DNA of 57,923 nucleotides from the NCBI GenBank assembly GCA_016934055.1, contig JAFGTR010000144.1, positions 1-57,923 on the forward strand. The letters run 5' to 3'. This document shows positions 9,431 to 18,919 of the stretch, piece after piece (within the stretch, counting starts at the first letter, position 1; each line of letters opens with the position of its first letter). The position numbers and the translations under genes are program-made. The notes beneath the pieces are model-generated. The model was not told where the DNA came from, ran no database searches, and saw only the letters and a program-made list of their open reading frames with translations. This DNA comes from Bacteroidales bacterium. GTDB taxonomy: Bacteria > Bacteroidota > Bacteroidia > Bacteroidales > UBA10428.

Positions 9431-9787
9431 ATGAAAACCGATCTGGCATATCTTCGTGAAATGTCGGGAGGAAACAAGGAACTTATAAAAGAGATGATTT
9501 CCATTTTCAATGCCCAGGTTGAGGAGTTCTCCAGGGGGTTGGACGATCATCTGGCCAACAACGAATATGAGTTACTTGGGAAACTGGCACACAAGGCAAA
9601 ATCGTCTATTTCCATAATGGGGCTGGATCATCTTGCTAAAGAACTAAAAAGACTTGAACTTCTTGCCAAGGAAGGGAAAGAACCTGACGAATATTCAGGC
9701 ATTATTTCCCTGTTTAAGCAGGAAACACAAATTGCCGTGAAAGAATTAAATGATGTTTTACTTAGAATTGATGATTATTTTAATTGA
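9431..9787 (+). CDS. Hpt domain protein
   Basis: 118-residue stand-alone histidine phosphotransfer domain, predicted to be a four-helix bundle. The phosphorylatable histidine is His54 in LAHKAKSSISIMG, with the small and lysine residues typical of Hpt. Such proteins carry phosphate between response-regulator receiver domains in a phosphorelay. No histidine kinase or receiver gene is adjacent; instead a STAS gene follows after six bases, so the two are almost certainly co-transcribed. It may link a two-component relay to a partner-switching circuit, which is inference from context. Confidence 0.88.
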   Translation: MKTDLAYLREMSGGNKELIKEMISIFNAQVEEFSRGLDDHLANNEYELLGKLAHKAKSSISIMGLDHLAKELKRLELLAKEGKEPDEYSGIISLFKQETQIAVKELNDVLLRIDDYFN

Positions 9788-9793
9788 GGTATT

Positions 9794-10132
9794 ATGCTGA
9801 AAACAGATAAAATAAACAATGTTGTCATTGTAAAATTTGATAATATTGACAGGTTCAATGCTTTAATTACAGAACCGGTTAAAGAAGAGCTTAAAAGTCT
9901 GTTTAATAAACCTGACACCCGCTTGATTCTGAACCTTGAGGGCATACGTTTTATTGACAGTTCAGGTTTCGGTGTTTTCCTGTCTATTCTTAAGACTGCC
10001 AACAACAATCATGGTCAGTTTAAACTGTGCAACATTGAAGCCGAAGTAATGGAACTTTTCAGATTACTGCAATTGCATAACGTATTTGAAATATATAACA
10101 ACCTGGATGATTGCATAAACAGTTTCAACTGA
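9794..10132 (+). CDS. STAS domain protein (anti-sigma factor antagonist-like)
   Basis: 112-residue single STAS domain of the SpoIIAA/RsbV type. The motif IRFIDSSGFGVFL carries the serine pair (Ser56-Ser57) at the position phosphorylated by GHKL serine kinases in partner-switching systems, so it should be switchable. No dedicated anti-sigma kinase sits beside it; the nearest GHKL-like kinase here is SiaB at 16.6-17.1 kb. Encoded directly after the Hpt gene. Its end faces clpB with only 14 bases between the two stop codons. Confidence 0.88.
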   Translation: MLKTDKINNVVIVKFDNIDRFNALITEPVKEELKSLFNKPDTRLILNLEGIRFIDSSGFGVFLSILKTANNNHGQFKLCNIEAEVMELFRLLQLHNVFEIYNNLDDCINSFN

Positions 10133-10146
10133 TTCTGCAGACTTTA

Positions 10147-12747
10147 TTATCCTTTTTCCTGGTTTTCAAATACCAACGCGTTATTTTTAACATCAATTAT
10201 AATCGTGCTTTCTTTTGTTACGGTTCCTGCCAGTATTGCTTTTGAAATTTCATTCACAACATGCTTTTCCAGAAGCCTTTTTATTGGCCGGGCACCATAT
10301 TGCGGGTCATATCCTTTTTTGGTGATCCACTGAACGGCTTCTTCTGTCATGGTAACCAGAATCTGATTTTGCGAAAGCATCCCGGCAATGCGGTTGAATT
10401 GCAGGCTTACTATTTCTTTCACTTCCGATTCTGTCAGAGGTGTAAACATGATCAACTCATCAATGCGATTCAAAAACTCTGGTCGAATGGTTGTTCTCAG
10501 CAGTTCAAACACCTGATTTTTTGTTTTCTCAAGAATCTCCTGTCTGTTTTTATCCGTCAGATGTGCCATATTTTCCTGTATGAGATGCGAACCCACGTTA
10601 GATGTCATGATAATAATGGTATTCTTGAAATTCACTATTCTTCCTTTGTTGTCAGTAAGTCTTCCGTCATCCAGAACCTGCAACAGCACATTGAACACAT
10701 CAGGATGTGCTTTTTCAATTTCATCCATTAAAACAACAGAATAGGGTTTCCTCCTGATTGCTTCAGTGAGTTGTCCGCCTTCCTCATACCCCACGTACCC
10801 CGGAGGAGCGCCAACAAGTCGCGAAACTGTATGTCTTTCCTGGTATTCCGACATGTCGATACGCGTAATCAGGTTTTCATCATTAAACAGAACTTCAGCA
10901 AGGGCCTTGGCCAGTTCAGTCTTGCCAACGCCGGTAGTTCCGAGAAACAGGAAGGAACCCACAGGTCTTTTTGCATCCTGCAGACCGGCCCTGCTGCGTC
11001 TCACGGCATCAGCCACTGCAACAATGGCTTCGTTCTGGCCGACAATTCTTTTGTGCAATTCCTTTTCGAGGTTCAGCAGCTTTTCGCGCTCCCCCTGCAT
11101 CATTTTGTTTACCGGAATGCCTGTCCATTTTGAAACAATTTCAGCGATATCCTCAGCTGTCACCTCTTCTTTAATAAGAGCCGACTCATACTGCATATCA
11201 CGCAATTTAACGTTAAGATCTTCAAGTTCGGTTTCCGACTCCTTAATACGTCCATACCTTATTTCGGCAACTTTTCCATAGTCTCCCTGCCGTTCAGCCT
11301 GCTCAGCTTCAAGTTTAAGATTCTCAATCTGTTGTTTATGTTGCTGAATTCCGGCAATCACGTCCTTTTCAGCTATCCATTTAGCCCTCAGAATTTTTCT
11401 TTCTTCGTCAAGATCAGCAATTTCCCTGCTTATTTCTTTCATACGATCATCATCGCCTTCTCTTTTAATGGCTTCACGCTCAATTTCAAGCTGTTGAAGC
11501 TTACGTTCAACAGTATCAATTTCCTTGGGAATAGAATCCATTTCCAAACGCATGGAAGAAGCAGCTTCGTCAATAAGATCAATGGCTTTATCCGGCAGAT
11601 GCCTGGTTGTAATATACCTGTGTGAGAGCTCCACAGCTGCCACCAATGCTTCATTCTTAATGCGGACTTTGTGGTGATTTTCATATCTTTCCCTTAATCC
11701 GAGGAGTATGGCAATGGCACTCTGCACGTCAGGCTCATCAACCATAACAACCTGAAAACGTCTTTCAAGCGCCTTATCCTTTTCAAAATATTTCTGGTAT
11801 TCATCAAGTGTAGTAGCTCCGACAGCCCGAAGTTCACCCCGGGCAAGAGCCGGTTTAAGGATATTAGCGGCATCCATAGCCCCTTCTCCTTTACCGGCGC
11901 CAACCAAAGTATGTATTTCGTCAATAAAAAGAATTATTTCACCGTTTGATGCAATAACCTCTTTAATAACCGCCTTCAGGCGTTCTTCAAATTCACCTTT
12001 GTATTTTGCCCCGGCAATAAGAGCTCCTATATCAAGCGAATAAACCTGTTTACTCTTCAGTGTCTCCGGGACGTCTCCGGAAACAATACGATGAGCCAAA
12101 CCTTCAGCAATAGCTGTTTTCCCGACTCCCGCTTCTCCAATAAGGACCGGATTATTTTTAGTGCGCCTTGATAAGATCTGCAATATGCGTCGTATTTCAT
12201 CATCACGACCAATGACCGGATCAAGTTTGCCACTCCGGGCCTGATCATTCAAATTAATGGCATAACGGTTCAGGGCATTGAAGGTATCCTCAGCCGTCTG
12301 ACTTTGAACCTTTGATCCCTTCCTGAGCTCATTAACAGCGGCTTTCATCTCCTTTTCATTTATGCCGAAGTCTTTCATCATCTGAGAGACTTCATCTCCT
12401 GCCATCAGTACACCTATCAGTATTGCTTCAAGAGAAACGAACTGGTCTCCTGTTTTCTTTGAAAAATCATAGGCTTTCTGAAGCGCTTTGCCGGCGTTGG
12501 CCGATAAGTATTGTTCACCTCCGCTGACTTTCGGATATGATTGAATAATGCTATCAAGGACACGTTGAAAATTATTATCGTTGACACCTATCTTTTTCAG
12601 CATAAAGCTTACAGTATCTTCACCCTGACTGATCATCCCTTTCAGCAGATGGCCTGTCTCCACCGCCTGATGCATGTATCCCTGCGCAATGGTAAAAGCC
12701 TGCTGTACCGTTTCCTGAGCTTTAATGGTAAAATTATTTAAGTTCAT
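10147..12747 (-). CDS. clpB: ATP-dependent disaggregase ClpB
   Basis: 866-residue Hsp100 chaperone that, with DnaK, pulls proteins out of aggregates. Visible parts: N-terminal Clp repeat domain ([13 protein letters not shown]), first AAA+ module ([13 protein letters not shown], then [13 protein letters not shown]), the coiled-coil M domain at about 410-530, second AAA+ module ([25 protein letters not shown]) and the C-terminal D2-small domain. No ClpP-binding loop is evident. Length is normal for ClpB. The upstream space holds a perfect 9+9 palindrome (12842-12860) but no TAnnTTTG box, so it may use a stress-specific promoter. Confidence 0.97.
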   Translation of the reverse strand: MNLNNFTIKAQETVQQAFTIAQGYMHQAVETGHLLKGMISQGEDTVSFMLKKIGVNDNNFQRVLDSIIQSYPKVSGGEQYLSANAGKALQKAYDFSKKTGDQFVSLEAILIGVLMAGDEVSQMMKDFGINEKEMKAAVNELRKGSKVQSQTAEDTFNALNRYAINLNDQARSGKLDPVIGRDDEIRRILQILSRRTKNNPVLIGEAGVGKTAIAEGLAHRIVSGDVPETLKSKQVYSLDIGALIAGAKYKGEFEERLKAVIKEVIASNGEIILFIDEIHTLVGAGKGEGAMDAANILKPALARGELRAVGATTLDEYQKYFEKDKALERRFQVVMVDEPDVQSAIAILLGLRERYENHHKVRIKNEALVAAVELSHRYITTRHLPDKAIDLIDEAASSMRLEMDSIPKEIDTVERKLQQLEIEREAIKREGDDDRMKEISREIADLDEERKILRAKWIAEKDVIAGIQQHKQQIENLKLEAEQAERQGDYGKVAEIRYGRIKESETELEDLNVKLRDMQYESALIKEEVTAEDIAEIVSKWTGIPVNKMMQGEREKLLNLEKELHKRIVGQNEAIVAVADAVRRSRAGLQDAKRPVGSFLFLGTTGVGKTELAKALAEVLFNDENLITRIDMSEYQERHTVSRLVGAPPGYVGYEEGGQLTEAIRRKPYSVVLMDEIEKAHPDVFNVLLQVLDDGRLTDNKGRIVNFKNTIIIMTSNVGSHLIQENMAHLTDKNRQEILEKTKNQVFELLRTTIRPEFLNRIDELIMFTPLTESEVKEIVSLQFNRIAGMLSQNQILVTMTEEAVQWITKKGYDPQYGARPIKRLLEKHVVNEISKAILAGTVTKESTIIIDVKNNALVFENQEKG

Positions 12748-12841
12748 GGTCAGATTTTATTTTTAATGGTTTATGATCAAATTCTTTACCAGTTTGTAAT
12801 TAGCTGTTGCGGATGCCAATCTGGCTTCCTTTTCAAACAAT

Positions 12842-12860
12842 ATATGTCAATTTGACATAT
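12842..12860. promoter_or_regulatory. Perfect palindrome ATATGTCAA-T-TTGACATAT upstream of clpB
   Basis: Nine-base arms with a one-base centre, 95 bases before the clpB ATG. It is not CIRCE (TTAGCACTC-N9-GAGTGCTAA). A possible operator for a dimeric regulator of clpB, or of the divergent ABC gene 154 bases away. Function inferred only from symmetry and position. Confidence 0.4.
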
Positions 12861-12980
12861 TTATAAAAAGATAAAACCAGACCTCTGAAATAATTATGAC
12901 ATTGGAGCTACATTCCAACTGATATTTTGAAACCTACAGTGTGATATTTCGTACTATTTACTACCTATTAACCTGACATT

Positions 12981-12995
12981 CGCTCAACTTGAGCG
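12981..12995. promoter_or_regulatory. Short palindrome CGCTCAA-C-TTGAGCG before the ABC gene
   Basis: Perfect 7-base arms with a one-base centre, ending 18 bases before the ATG at 13014. It could be an operator or a leader hairpin. Evidence is symmetry only. Confidence 0.3.
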
Positions 12996-13013
12996 TTTCA
13001 GTCGACTTAAAAC

Positions 13014-16000
13014 ATGAGTGAACAGATTTTAAAAGCCTTGATGGAATTGTTTGCTATTATTGCCAGACCAGAAGGTAATGGCAATGACAGGCGTTCTGTT
13101 GTTAAGTCGTTTCTGATGCGTCAGCTTAACCAGGAACTGGTAAATGATTATCTCGATGTATTTGATGCATACTTCAGCAAACATCAGGCTCTTCAGATCG
13201 AACGCGGTGAGCGTCGCATTGGTCCCGACTCAGTAAAAATCCTCCGCATTTGTAATGACATCAACAAGGAGCTGACTCAGAAACAAAAATTCATTGTGTT
13301 GGTCCAATTATTTGAATTTGCGAAAGCCGATAAACATAAGATCAGCGATCAGGAACTGGAATTTATTGAAGTCGTCACCGATTCATTTTACATTACACGA
13401 GAGGAGCAAAACCTCCTGAAAGAATTTACCACGAATACTTTTGATAATATACCTGAATATCCCGATCTGCTGGTTATCAACAATAAAAAGGGTCCTGTCC
13501 GGAACATCTGCAAATATATGTATTCGGAATTCCTGGATGGTTATCTCTGGATCATTCATATAGCTACGGCCAACATGTACTTCCTGCGATACATCGGAGA
13601 AAATGAAATGTACCTTAACGGACAGATTTTGCAGCAAGACAAGGTTTATGTGCTGAATTCAGGAATGTCAATACGCAATCACCTGATAAAACCTCTTTAT
13701 TTCAGCGATGTTGTAAATAAGTTTAAGGAAGACCAGGAGCAGCAGAGAATTGTATTTGAAGCCAATTCGATCAGCTACAGGTTCAAAAGTGGTAAAACAG
13801 GATTGCATCCCATGAGTTTCATAGAAGAATCAGGTCGTTTGATAGGGATCATGGGAGCCAGTGGAGCAGGCAAATCAACCCTTTTAAATATACTTAACGG
13901 GTCTAATGCGCCCACAACAGGTGAAGTCTTGATCAACGGGAACAATATCCATACCGAAAAAGAAAAGTCAAAGGGATTAATCGGACACGTTTCACAGGAT
14001 GATCTTTTGATTGAGGAACTCACTGTTTTCGAAAATCTGTATTATAACGCAAAGCTTTGTTTTGATTGTTACTCCAGGCAGGAACTGACAGAAGCCGTCA
14101 CCAACATGCTGAACAGCCTGGGATTGTATGAAATAAAAGATATACAGGTAGGAACTCCTTTAAACAAAAAAATCAGCGGCGGACAGCGAAAAAGGCTGAA
14201 CATTGCACTGGAATTGATCCGGGAACCGGCCGTGCTTTTTCTCGACGAGCCAACTTCAGGTTTGTCATCAAGAGATTCCGAAAATATCATGGACCTTTTA
14301 AAAGATCTGACACTAAAAGGAAAACTGGTTTTTGTTGTTATTCACCAGCCATCCTCCGATATTTTTAAAATGCTTGACAACCTTCTATTTCTCGATACCG
14401 GCGGATACCTCATCTATAGCGGTAACCCTATCGATTCCATCATGTATTTCAAATCAAGGGTTCACCATGCCAACTGGTCTGAAAGTGAATGTCACGTTTG
14501 CGGTAATGTCAATCCCGAACAGATTTTTAACATTGTTGAGTCGCTTGTCATTGATGAATACGGAAAAGAAACCCATACCCGGAAAATATCGCCCCGTGAA
14601 TGGAACCGTATTTACAACGAATCAAAAAAGACCGAAGAACAAACAATAAAGCCGAGTGCTGAACTGCCCTCTGTATTCTTTAAAGTACCAAACAAGTTAA
14701 AACAATTTCTGGTTTTTGTCAAACGCGATATTCTGGCAAAACTGGCCAACACACAGTACCTTGTCATTACTTTTCTTGAAGCACCACTGCTGGCATTAAT
14801 ATTATCATACATCATTAAGTATTATAATGTTAGTGAGACTGAGGCCAATACATACTCATTCATTGAAAACAGCAACCTCCCGGTTTACCTCTTCATGTCT
14901 GTGATCATAGCCATTTTCATGGGGCTTACTTTAAGTTCGGAAGAAATCATAAAAGACCGGAAAATATTAAAGCGTGAAGCCTTTCTTAACTTAAGCTGGG
15001 CCAGTTATCTTTTCTCAAAGGCTGCTGTAATGTTTGCCATATCAGCCGTTCAGGCATTAACTTTTGTGTTTGTGGGAAACAGCATCATGGAAATCAAAGG
15101 CATGTATTTTCAATACTGGGTACTGCTGTTCAGTGCATGGGCTTCATCAAATATAATGGGATTGTTGATCTCCGACAGTTTTAAAACGGTTGTCACAATT
15201 TACATTCTCATCCCCTTTCTGGTAATCCCGCAGATAATGCTGAGTGGCGTAATGGTGAAATATGAGAAGCTGAATCCGAAAATATCCTCACCGAGCAAAA
15301 TACCCTGGTACGGTGAAATGATGACTGCCCGGTGGGGGTATGAAGCACTTGCTGTGAACCAGTTTATGAAAAATAATTACGATAAAATATTTTACCGGGA
15401 AAACAGGGTGATGAGCCTTGCAGAATATAAAAAGAATTATTGGATTAAAAACCTCGAAAATAAAGTTGATTTTCTGCAGAAGAATTATAATGAAAATGGT
15501 CAGGAAGCCAGAAAAGGAAATGCATTGACTTTGCTGCAAAATGAATTGAGTAAAGAAATGCTGATATTGAAATCTCTTAACAACAGAGCAATTCAAAATT
15601 TTGATTACAGTTTCATTAACAATCTCAATCCGGAAAGCGTTAATCTTCCGACACTGTTAAAAACAGATTCGCTGATCCATTTAATTAATCGTGTATACAT
15701 AAAAATATACAATGAAGCCAATGACAGAAGGGATAATCTGATTCGCGAAATGCAGTCTACTCCCGAAGGAAAAGAATTATTTCACAGGATAAAGAGAGAT
15801 TATCATAACGATGAACTCACAGAATTCGTTGAAAACAACAATGAGATTGTCCGCATCATTGAATATAAGGGAAGGCTTTATCAAAAAATTGATCCCATTT
15901 ATATGGTTCCGGAAAACAATTTCATAAAAGCCCATTTTTATGCTCCATACAAGAGATTTTTTGGTAATCTTTATGAAACTTTCTGGGTGAACACCATCGT

Positions 16001-16115
16001 TATCTGGACATTTTCCATTTTATTGTTTATTATTCTCTATTTCAGAGGATTAAAAATAGTTCTCGACTTCTTCGAACAAGTCAGTGAACGTTTGAAAAGA
16101 AATACTGAAGAATAA
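13014..16115 (+). CDS. ABCG-type fused ATPase/permease with N-terminal TerB-like and FHA-like regions
   Basis: 1033 residues. The N-terminus (about 1-140) is helical and resembles a TerB fold. Residues of about 150-235 look like a degenerate FHA sandwich (MYLNGQILQQDKVYVLNSG). The ATPase follows: Walker A GASGAGKST at about 281, signature ISGGQRKRLNIA, Walker B AVLFLDEPTSGLSS and the switch histidine in VVIHQPSSD. The C-terminal half is an ABC-2/ABCG-like permease with membrane segments at about 590-760 and at the very end, separated by a large mostly polar insert at about 780-970. Half-transporter layout, so it probably works as a dimer. Substrate unknown. Monocistronic on the plus strand. 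Confidence 0.85.
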   Translation: MSEQILKALMELFAIIARPEGNGNDRRSVVKSFLMRQLNQELVNDYLDVFDAYFSKHQALQIERGERRIGPDSVKILRICNDINKELTQKQKFIVLVQLFEFAKADKHKISDQELEFIEVVTDSFYITREEQNLLKEFTTNTFDNIPEYPDLLVINNKKGPVRNICKYMYSEFLDGYLWIIHIATANMYFLRYIGENEMYLNGQILQQDKVYVLNSGMSIRNHLIKPLYFSDVVNKFKEDQEQQRIVFEANSISYRFKSGKTGLHPMSFIEESGRLIGIMGASGAGKSTLLNILNGSNAPTTGEVLINGNNIHTEKEKSKGLIGHVSQDDLLIEELTVFENLYYNAKLCFDCYSRQELTEAVTNMLNSLGLYEIKDIQVGTPLNKKISGGQRKRLNIALELIREPAVLFLDEPTSGLSSRDSENIMDLLKDLTLKGKLVFVVIHQPSSDIFKMLDNLLFLDTGGYLIYSGNPIDSIMYFKSRVHHANWSESECHVCGNVNPEQIFNIVESLVIDEYGKETHTRKISPREWNRIYNESKKTEEQTIKPSAELPSVFFKVPNKLKQFLVFVKRDILAKLANTQYLVITFLEAPLLALILSYIIKYYNVSETEANTYSFIENSNLPVYLFMSVIIAIFMGLTLSSEEIIKDRKILKREAFLNLSWASYLFSKAAVMFAISAVQALTFVFVGNSIMEIKGMYFQYWVLLFSAWASSNIMGLLISDSFKTVVTIYILIPFLVIPQIMLSGVMVKYEKLNPKISSPSKIPWYGEMMTARWGYEALAVNQFMKNNYDKIFYRENRVMSLAEYKKNYWIKNLENKVDFLQKNYNENGQEARKGNALTLLQNELSKEMLILKSLNNRAIQNFDYSFINNLNPESVNLPTLLKTDSLIHLINRVYIKIYNEANDRRDNLIREMQSTPEGKELFHRIKRDYHNDELTEFVENNNEIVRIIEYKGRLYQKIDPIYMVPENNFIKAHFYAPYKRFFGNLYETFWVNTIVIWTFSILLFIILYFRGLKIVLDFFEQVSERLKRNTEE

Positions 16116-16126
16116 AAAAACAAAAA

Positions 16127-16151
16127 ACCTGCCAGTTTTTTTCTGTCAGGT
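16127..16151 (-). terminator. Terminator for siaB-siaC
   Basis: Arms ACCTGCCAG and CTGTCAGGT (one mismatch) around seven T. Read on the minus strand the hairpin is followed by TTTTTTGTTTTTTTATT, a strong rho-independent signal for the siaC transcript. It also separates siaC from the converging ABC gene. Confidence 0.7.
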
Positions 16152-16177
16152 CTATCAGTTCAGTTATTGTTACCGAC

Positions 16178-16558
16178 CTAATCAACAATTTCAATCATTT
16201 TAAACGGGACCCGGATAATTGATTCATAATCTTCACCGGCTTCCAGCATATCTTCATCATCCTCCTCGTAATACCAGTTTATGATAACTTCATTTTTTGC
16301 TTTATGGATCGCTTCAAGCTTTTTAAAAACATCAAGGATACACTTGGACGAACTGGTATTGAAATACTCCAGCTGAACATCCACCTGTGTTCGTTTCAAA
16401 GGATCCTTTGCGTATTCTTCCAGCCAATCCACCAAAGGCTTATAAAACTCAATAGAGTTCTCGGGAATAGACCTCCCCTTTATTTCCATAATGCCGGATT
16501 CCTTGTCAAACTTTACTGTAGGTGTTTTAGGGGTTCCTTCGATGTTAATTGGTTCCAT
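16178..16558 (-). CDS. siaC: SiaC family regulatory phosphoprotein (DUF1987)
   Basis: 126-residue protein of the SiaC/DUF1987 family, a STAS-like adaptor. In Pseudomonas aeruginosa SiaC is phosphorylated on Thr68 by SiaB, dephosphorylated by the PP2C protein SiaA, and when unphosphorylated activates the diguanylate cyclase SiaD. Here the equivalent threonine is also residue 68, in EYFNTSSSKC. The C-terminal INWYYEEDDEDMLEAGEDY segment is typical of the family. Encoded 36 bases after siaB in one operon with a terminator behind it. No siaA or siaD is in the window, so the output is unknown. A paralogue lies at 20575-20955. Confidence 0.9.
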   Translation of the reverse strand: MEPINIEGTPKTPTVKFDKESGIMEIKGRSIPENSIEFYKPLVDWLEEYAKDPLKRTQVDVQLEYFNTSSSKCILDVFKKLEAIHKAKNEVIINWYYEEDDEDMLEAGEDYESIIRVPFKMIEIVD

Positions 16559-16594
16559 ATTTTGTTTGCAATGTATTGATTAACCCTTAATTCT

Positions 16595-17140
16595 TCAAAT
16601 TCTTATCGTCAGATTAAAAAAATAGTAATTGTTATTATAGTTATAAAAAGCATATTCAAGTTTATTGCCTGTTTTTCTGGCAATATCAACCAATCCAAGT
16701 CCGCCTCCGCCTTTAGCTGATAATTTCTGATGATTGAGGATAAACTTGTACATATCCTTCAATTCATCTCTTGTCAGAGAGTTTATCTTATCAATTTTTT
16801 CTTTGAGAAACTTAATTTTGGTGGAGTTAACAAAATTACCTGTTGTGACTTTATACAGTCCGTTCTCTTTTTCAATAACAAGAACGCCAAATTTTGGATC
16901 CAGGTCTTCAGTAATGCCCTCATGATATTCTTCGATATGATGAAAGAGGTTTTGCATACTTTCCACCAAAACGTTGTATATTTTTTTTCTGGTCTTGCTC
17001 TCTTCATTGGCCTCCTCAAGCTTCTTTTCTACGCCTTCGAGCACATCGTTAATAAGATCAGAAGTAATACTGCCTTTATAGGCCAGAATCACATCTCCTT
17101 TACTCAAATCGCTGTAATAATCTTTCAAATTAAAGCTCAT
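16595..17140 (-). CDS. siaB: SiaB family protein kinase (DUF6272)
   Basis: 181-residue GHKL-fold kinase of the SiaB type. The N-box-like helix YNVLVESMQNLFHH and a glycine-rich lid (SAKGGGGLGLVDIARKTG) are clear; the classic DxGxG box is not, as expected for this divergent family. It should phosphorylate the SiaC protein encoded just downstream, and perhaps the second SiaC. Cytoplasmic, with no membrane segment. A promoter box at 17184-17191 starts the siaB-siaC operon about 40 bases upstream. Confidence 0.87.
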   Translation of the reverse strand: MSFNLKDYYSDLSKGDVILAYKGSITSDLINDVLEGVEKKLEEANEESKTRKKIYNVLVESMQNLFHHIEEYHEGITEDLDPKFGVLVIEKENGLYKVTTGNFVNSTKIKFLKEKIDKINSLTRDELKDMYKFILNHQKLSAKGGGGLGLVDIARKTGNKLEYAFYNYNNNYYFFNLTIRI

Positions 17141-17183
17141 AGAAGCCTTTATTTGCTATAAACTGCAATAATTGATTAACTCA

Positions 17184-17214
17184 CAAATATATAAAAAATA
17201 TTCTCTTTTAAAAA
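17184..17214 (-). promoter_or_regulatory. Promoter of siaB-siaC
   Basis: Minus-strand TATATTTG (17191-17184) with a T-rich -33 element 19 bases upstream. It matches the TAnnTTTG pattern and puts the transcript start about 37 bases before the siaB ATG. Confidence 0.5.
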
Positions 17215-17405
17215 TTCGCTGATACTATTCTTTCTTTTTTTATCTTCTGTAAGTTATTCAACCAAGCAGTAATCTATAAATTTAAATATAATGATTTTTC
17301 ACAAACTATTTTTTTATTATCAGTTTTTTTTCCAACAGCTTGAAAAAACCTGCGTTTTTGTTCTTGTTCACCAGTGTTCAGCAGTACTGCGTCATTTATC
17401 ATTTC

Positions 17406-17453
17406 ATGTTCACAGTTCACAGCTCACAGTTCACGGTACACAGTCAACAGTAT
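17406..17453. repeat. Heptamer array, family B
   Basis: About six units, minus-strand consensus CTGTGAA, in the 368-base space between siaB and the methyltransferase gene. No gene is seen in this space; the remainder is AT-rich. Confidence 0.7.
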
Positions 17454-17480
17454 GTACAGTATAATACTTCAAATTTTCAA

Positions 17481-17551
17481 ACTGTCTTAATTCTCAGATC
17501 TTAGATCTTTAGTCTTGGTTCTTGTTTCCTGGATCCTGGTTCCTAGTTCCG
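17481..17551. repeat. Heptamer array, family A, overlapping a gene end
   Basis: Ten units in perfect 7-base register on the minus strand, from GGAACTA through AGAACCA to AGATCTA. The upstream six units lie inside the methyltransferase coding region and encode its last residues; the rest follow the stop codon. Confidence 0.75.
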
Positions 17552-18705
17552 GCTTTTCGTGATCCTGGATAAAGACTATAATGATTGTATTTACATTCAA
17601 GCTGACCATTATACAGTGTCAAACGCTTATCTGAATGCAAGCCTATATGTTTTAATGCAGACTGATTACTGCTTAAGATCCAGGCATCAAAGCCCGAAAA
17701 ATTATTTTTGAGGGTATCCCCGGTTTTTTTATACAGGATGTTCAGGTCATCTTGCTGAAGTCTTTCTCCGTATGGAGGATTAATCACTATTAAGCCTTTA
17801 TCAAAAGGCTTTTTTACCTTTCCGATATCACAAACCGTGAATTTCACATAGTCTTCTAATCCTGCTCCCGCTGCATTTTTCCGGGCTATTCTTATAGCCT
17901 CTGCAGCATAATCAAAACCGTATGACAAAACTTCATGATTATACACGGGCATATTTTCTTTCCTGATTTTATTAAAGAGCTCAGGACGATAATCCGGCCA
18001 CAGCTGAAATCCGAATTTATGCCGGTAGTAGCCGGCCGGGATTTTATGGGCAATCATTGCCGCTTCAACAGGCAGAGTACCGGAACCGCACATCAGATCA
18101 ACAAATGGCGTATCGCCATTCCAGCCTGTTAGCAATATCATTCCGGAAGCCAGCACTTCGCTTAAATTAGCCTTTCCCGTACCGGCACGATATCCTCTTT
18201 TATGCAATGATTCACCGGAACTGTCAAGGGAAACTGTAAGTATTTTTTCTGAAATATGAACATTAATCCTCAAATCAGGATTCTCAATATTAACTGAAGG
18301 CCTTACCCCATAACGGTCTCTGAACTGATCAACAATGGCATCTTTTACTTTTTGGGCCACATAATGTGAATGTGTAAAAAACCTTGATTTAACATTGGCA
18401 TCCACAGCCAGAGTCCCTTTTTTATCCAACCACTCATACCATGAAATACTTCGTATAGCCTTGTATAATTCATTTTCGTCGGAAACCCTTACAGATAACA
18501 CGGGCTTTAGAATCCGCAAGGCAGTTCTGAGACAAAAGTTGGAGCGGTAAAGCAAAGTAACATCACCAGTATAGCTTACAGCCCTGTTGAGAATTTTTAC
18601 ATTACCGGCTCCGAGCTCTGTCAATTCATATGCCAATAAACTTTCCAGTCCGTAATGTGTTTTTGCCACAATCTCAAAATGGTTCTTCTTTCTTCCTGTT
18701 TCCAT
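17509..18705 (-). CDS. THUMP-domain class I RNA methyltransferase (RlmL-N/YpsC-like)
   Basis: 398-residue SAM-dependent enzyme. An N-terminal THUMP RNA-binding domain (about 1-160) precedes a Rossmann methyltransferase domain with the SAM motif VDLMCGSGTLPVEAA and the catalytic INPPYGERL motif of base amino-methylating enzymes. By family it probably makes N2-methylguanine in 23S rRNA (position 2445 in E. coli), but the exact site is inferred. The natural end should be near YPGSRKAG. The final residues GTRNQDPGNKNQD are encoded by the family A heptamer array, so the array has supplied a new tail and stop codon. Monocistronic. Confidence 0.9.
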   Translation of the reverse strand: METGRKKNHFEIVAKTHYGLESLLAYELTELGAGNVKILNRAVSYTGDVTLLYRSNFCLRTALRILKPVLSVRVSDENELYKAIRSISWYEWLDKKGTLAVDANVKSRFFTHSHYVAQKVKDAIVDQFRDRYGVRPSVNIENPDLRINVHISEKILTVSLDSSGESLHKRGYRAGTGKANLSEVLASGMILLTGWNGDTPFVDLMCGSGTLPVEAAMIAHKIPAGYYRHKFGFQLWPDYRPELFNKIRKENMPVYNHEVLSYGFDYAAEAIRIARKNAAGAGLEDYVKFTVCDIGKVKKPFDKGLIVINPPYGERLQQDDLNILYKKTGDTLKNNFSGFDAWILSSNQSALKHIGLHSDKRLTLYNGQLECKYNHYSLYPGSRKAGTRNQDPGNKNQD

Positions 18706-18919
18706 AAACCTGGCAATCTGAATAGTCCGTTTTGTAATGAATTGATATCAAAATTTTTTTTCTTCAGCTTTTCTCATATAAAAAAGCCAGGGAGTCAAGG
18801 TTGGTTAAAATATTCTCATTGCATTTATTGACAGAGAATTTATGACAACATTCTCTTTGAACAGGCTGTGATAATGAGTTTCATGACAGCAAAAGGCATT
18901 CATACTGCATCAAAAGCTA

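Noticed and set aside
16730..17161. 143-residue plus-strand frame
   Set aside because: It lies wholly antisense to siaB, which has clear kinase motifs; it is a shadow frame.
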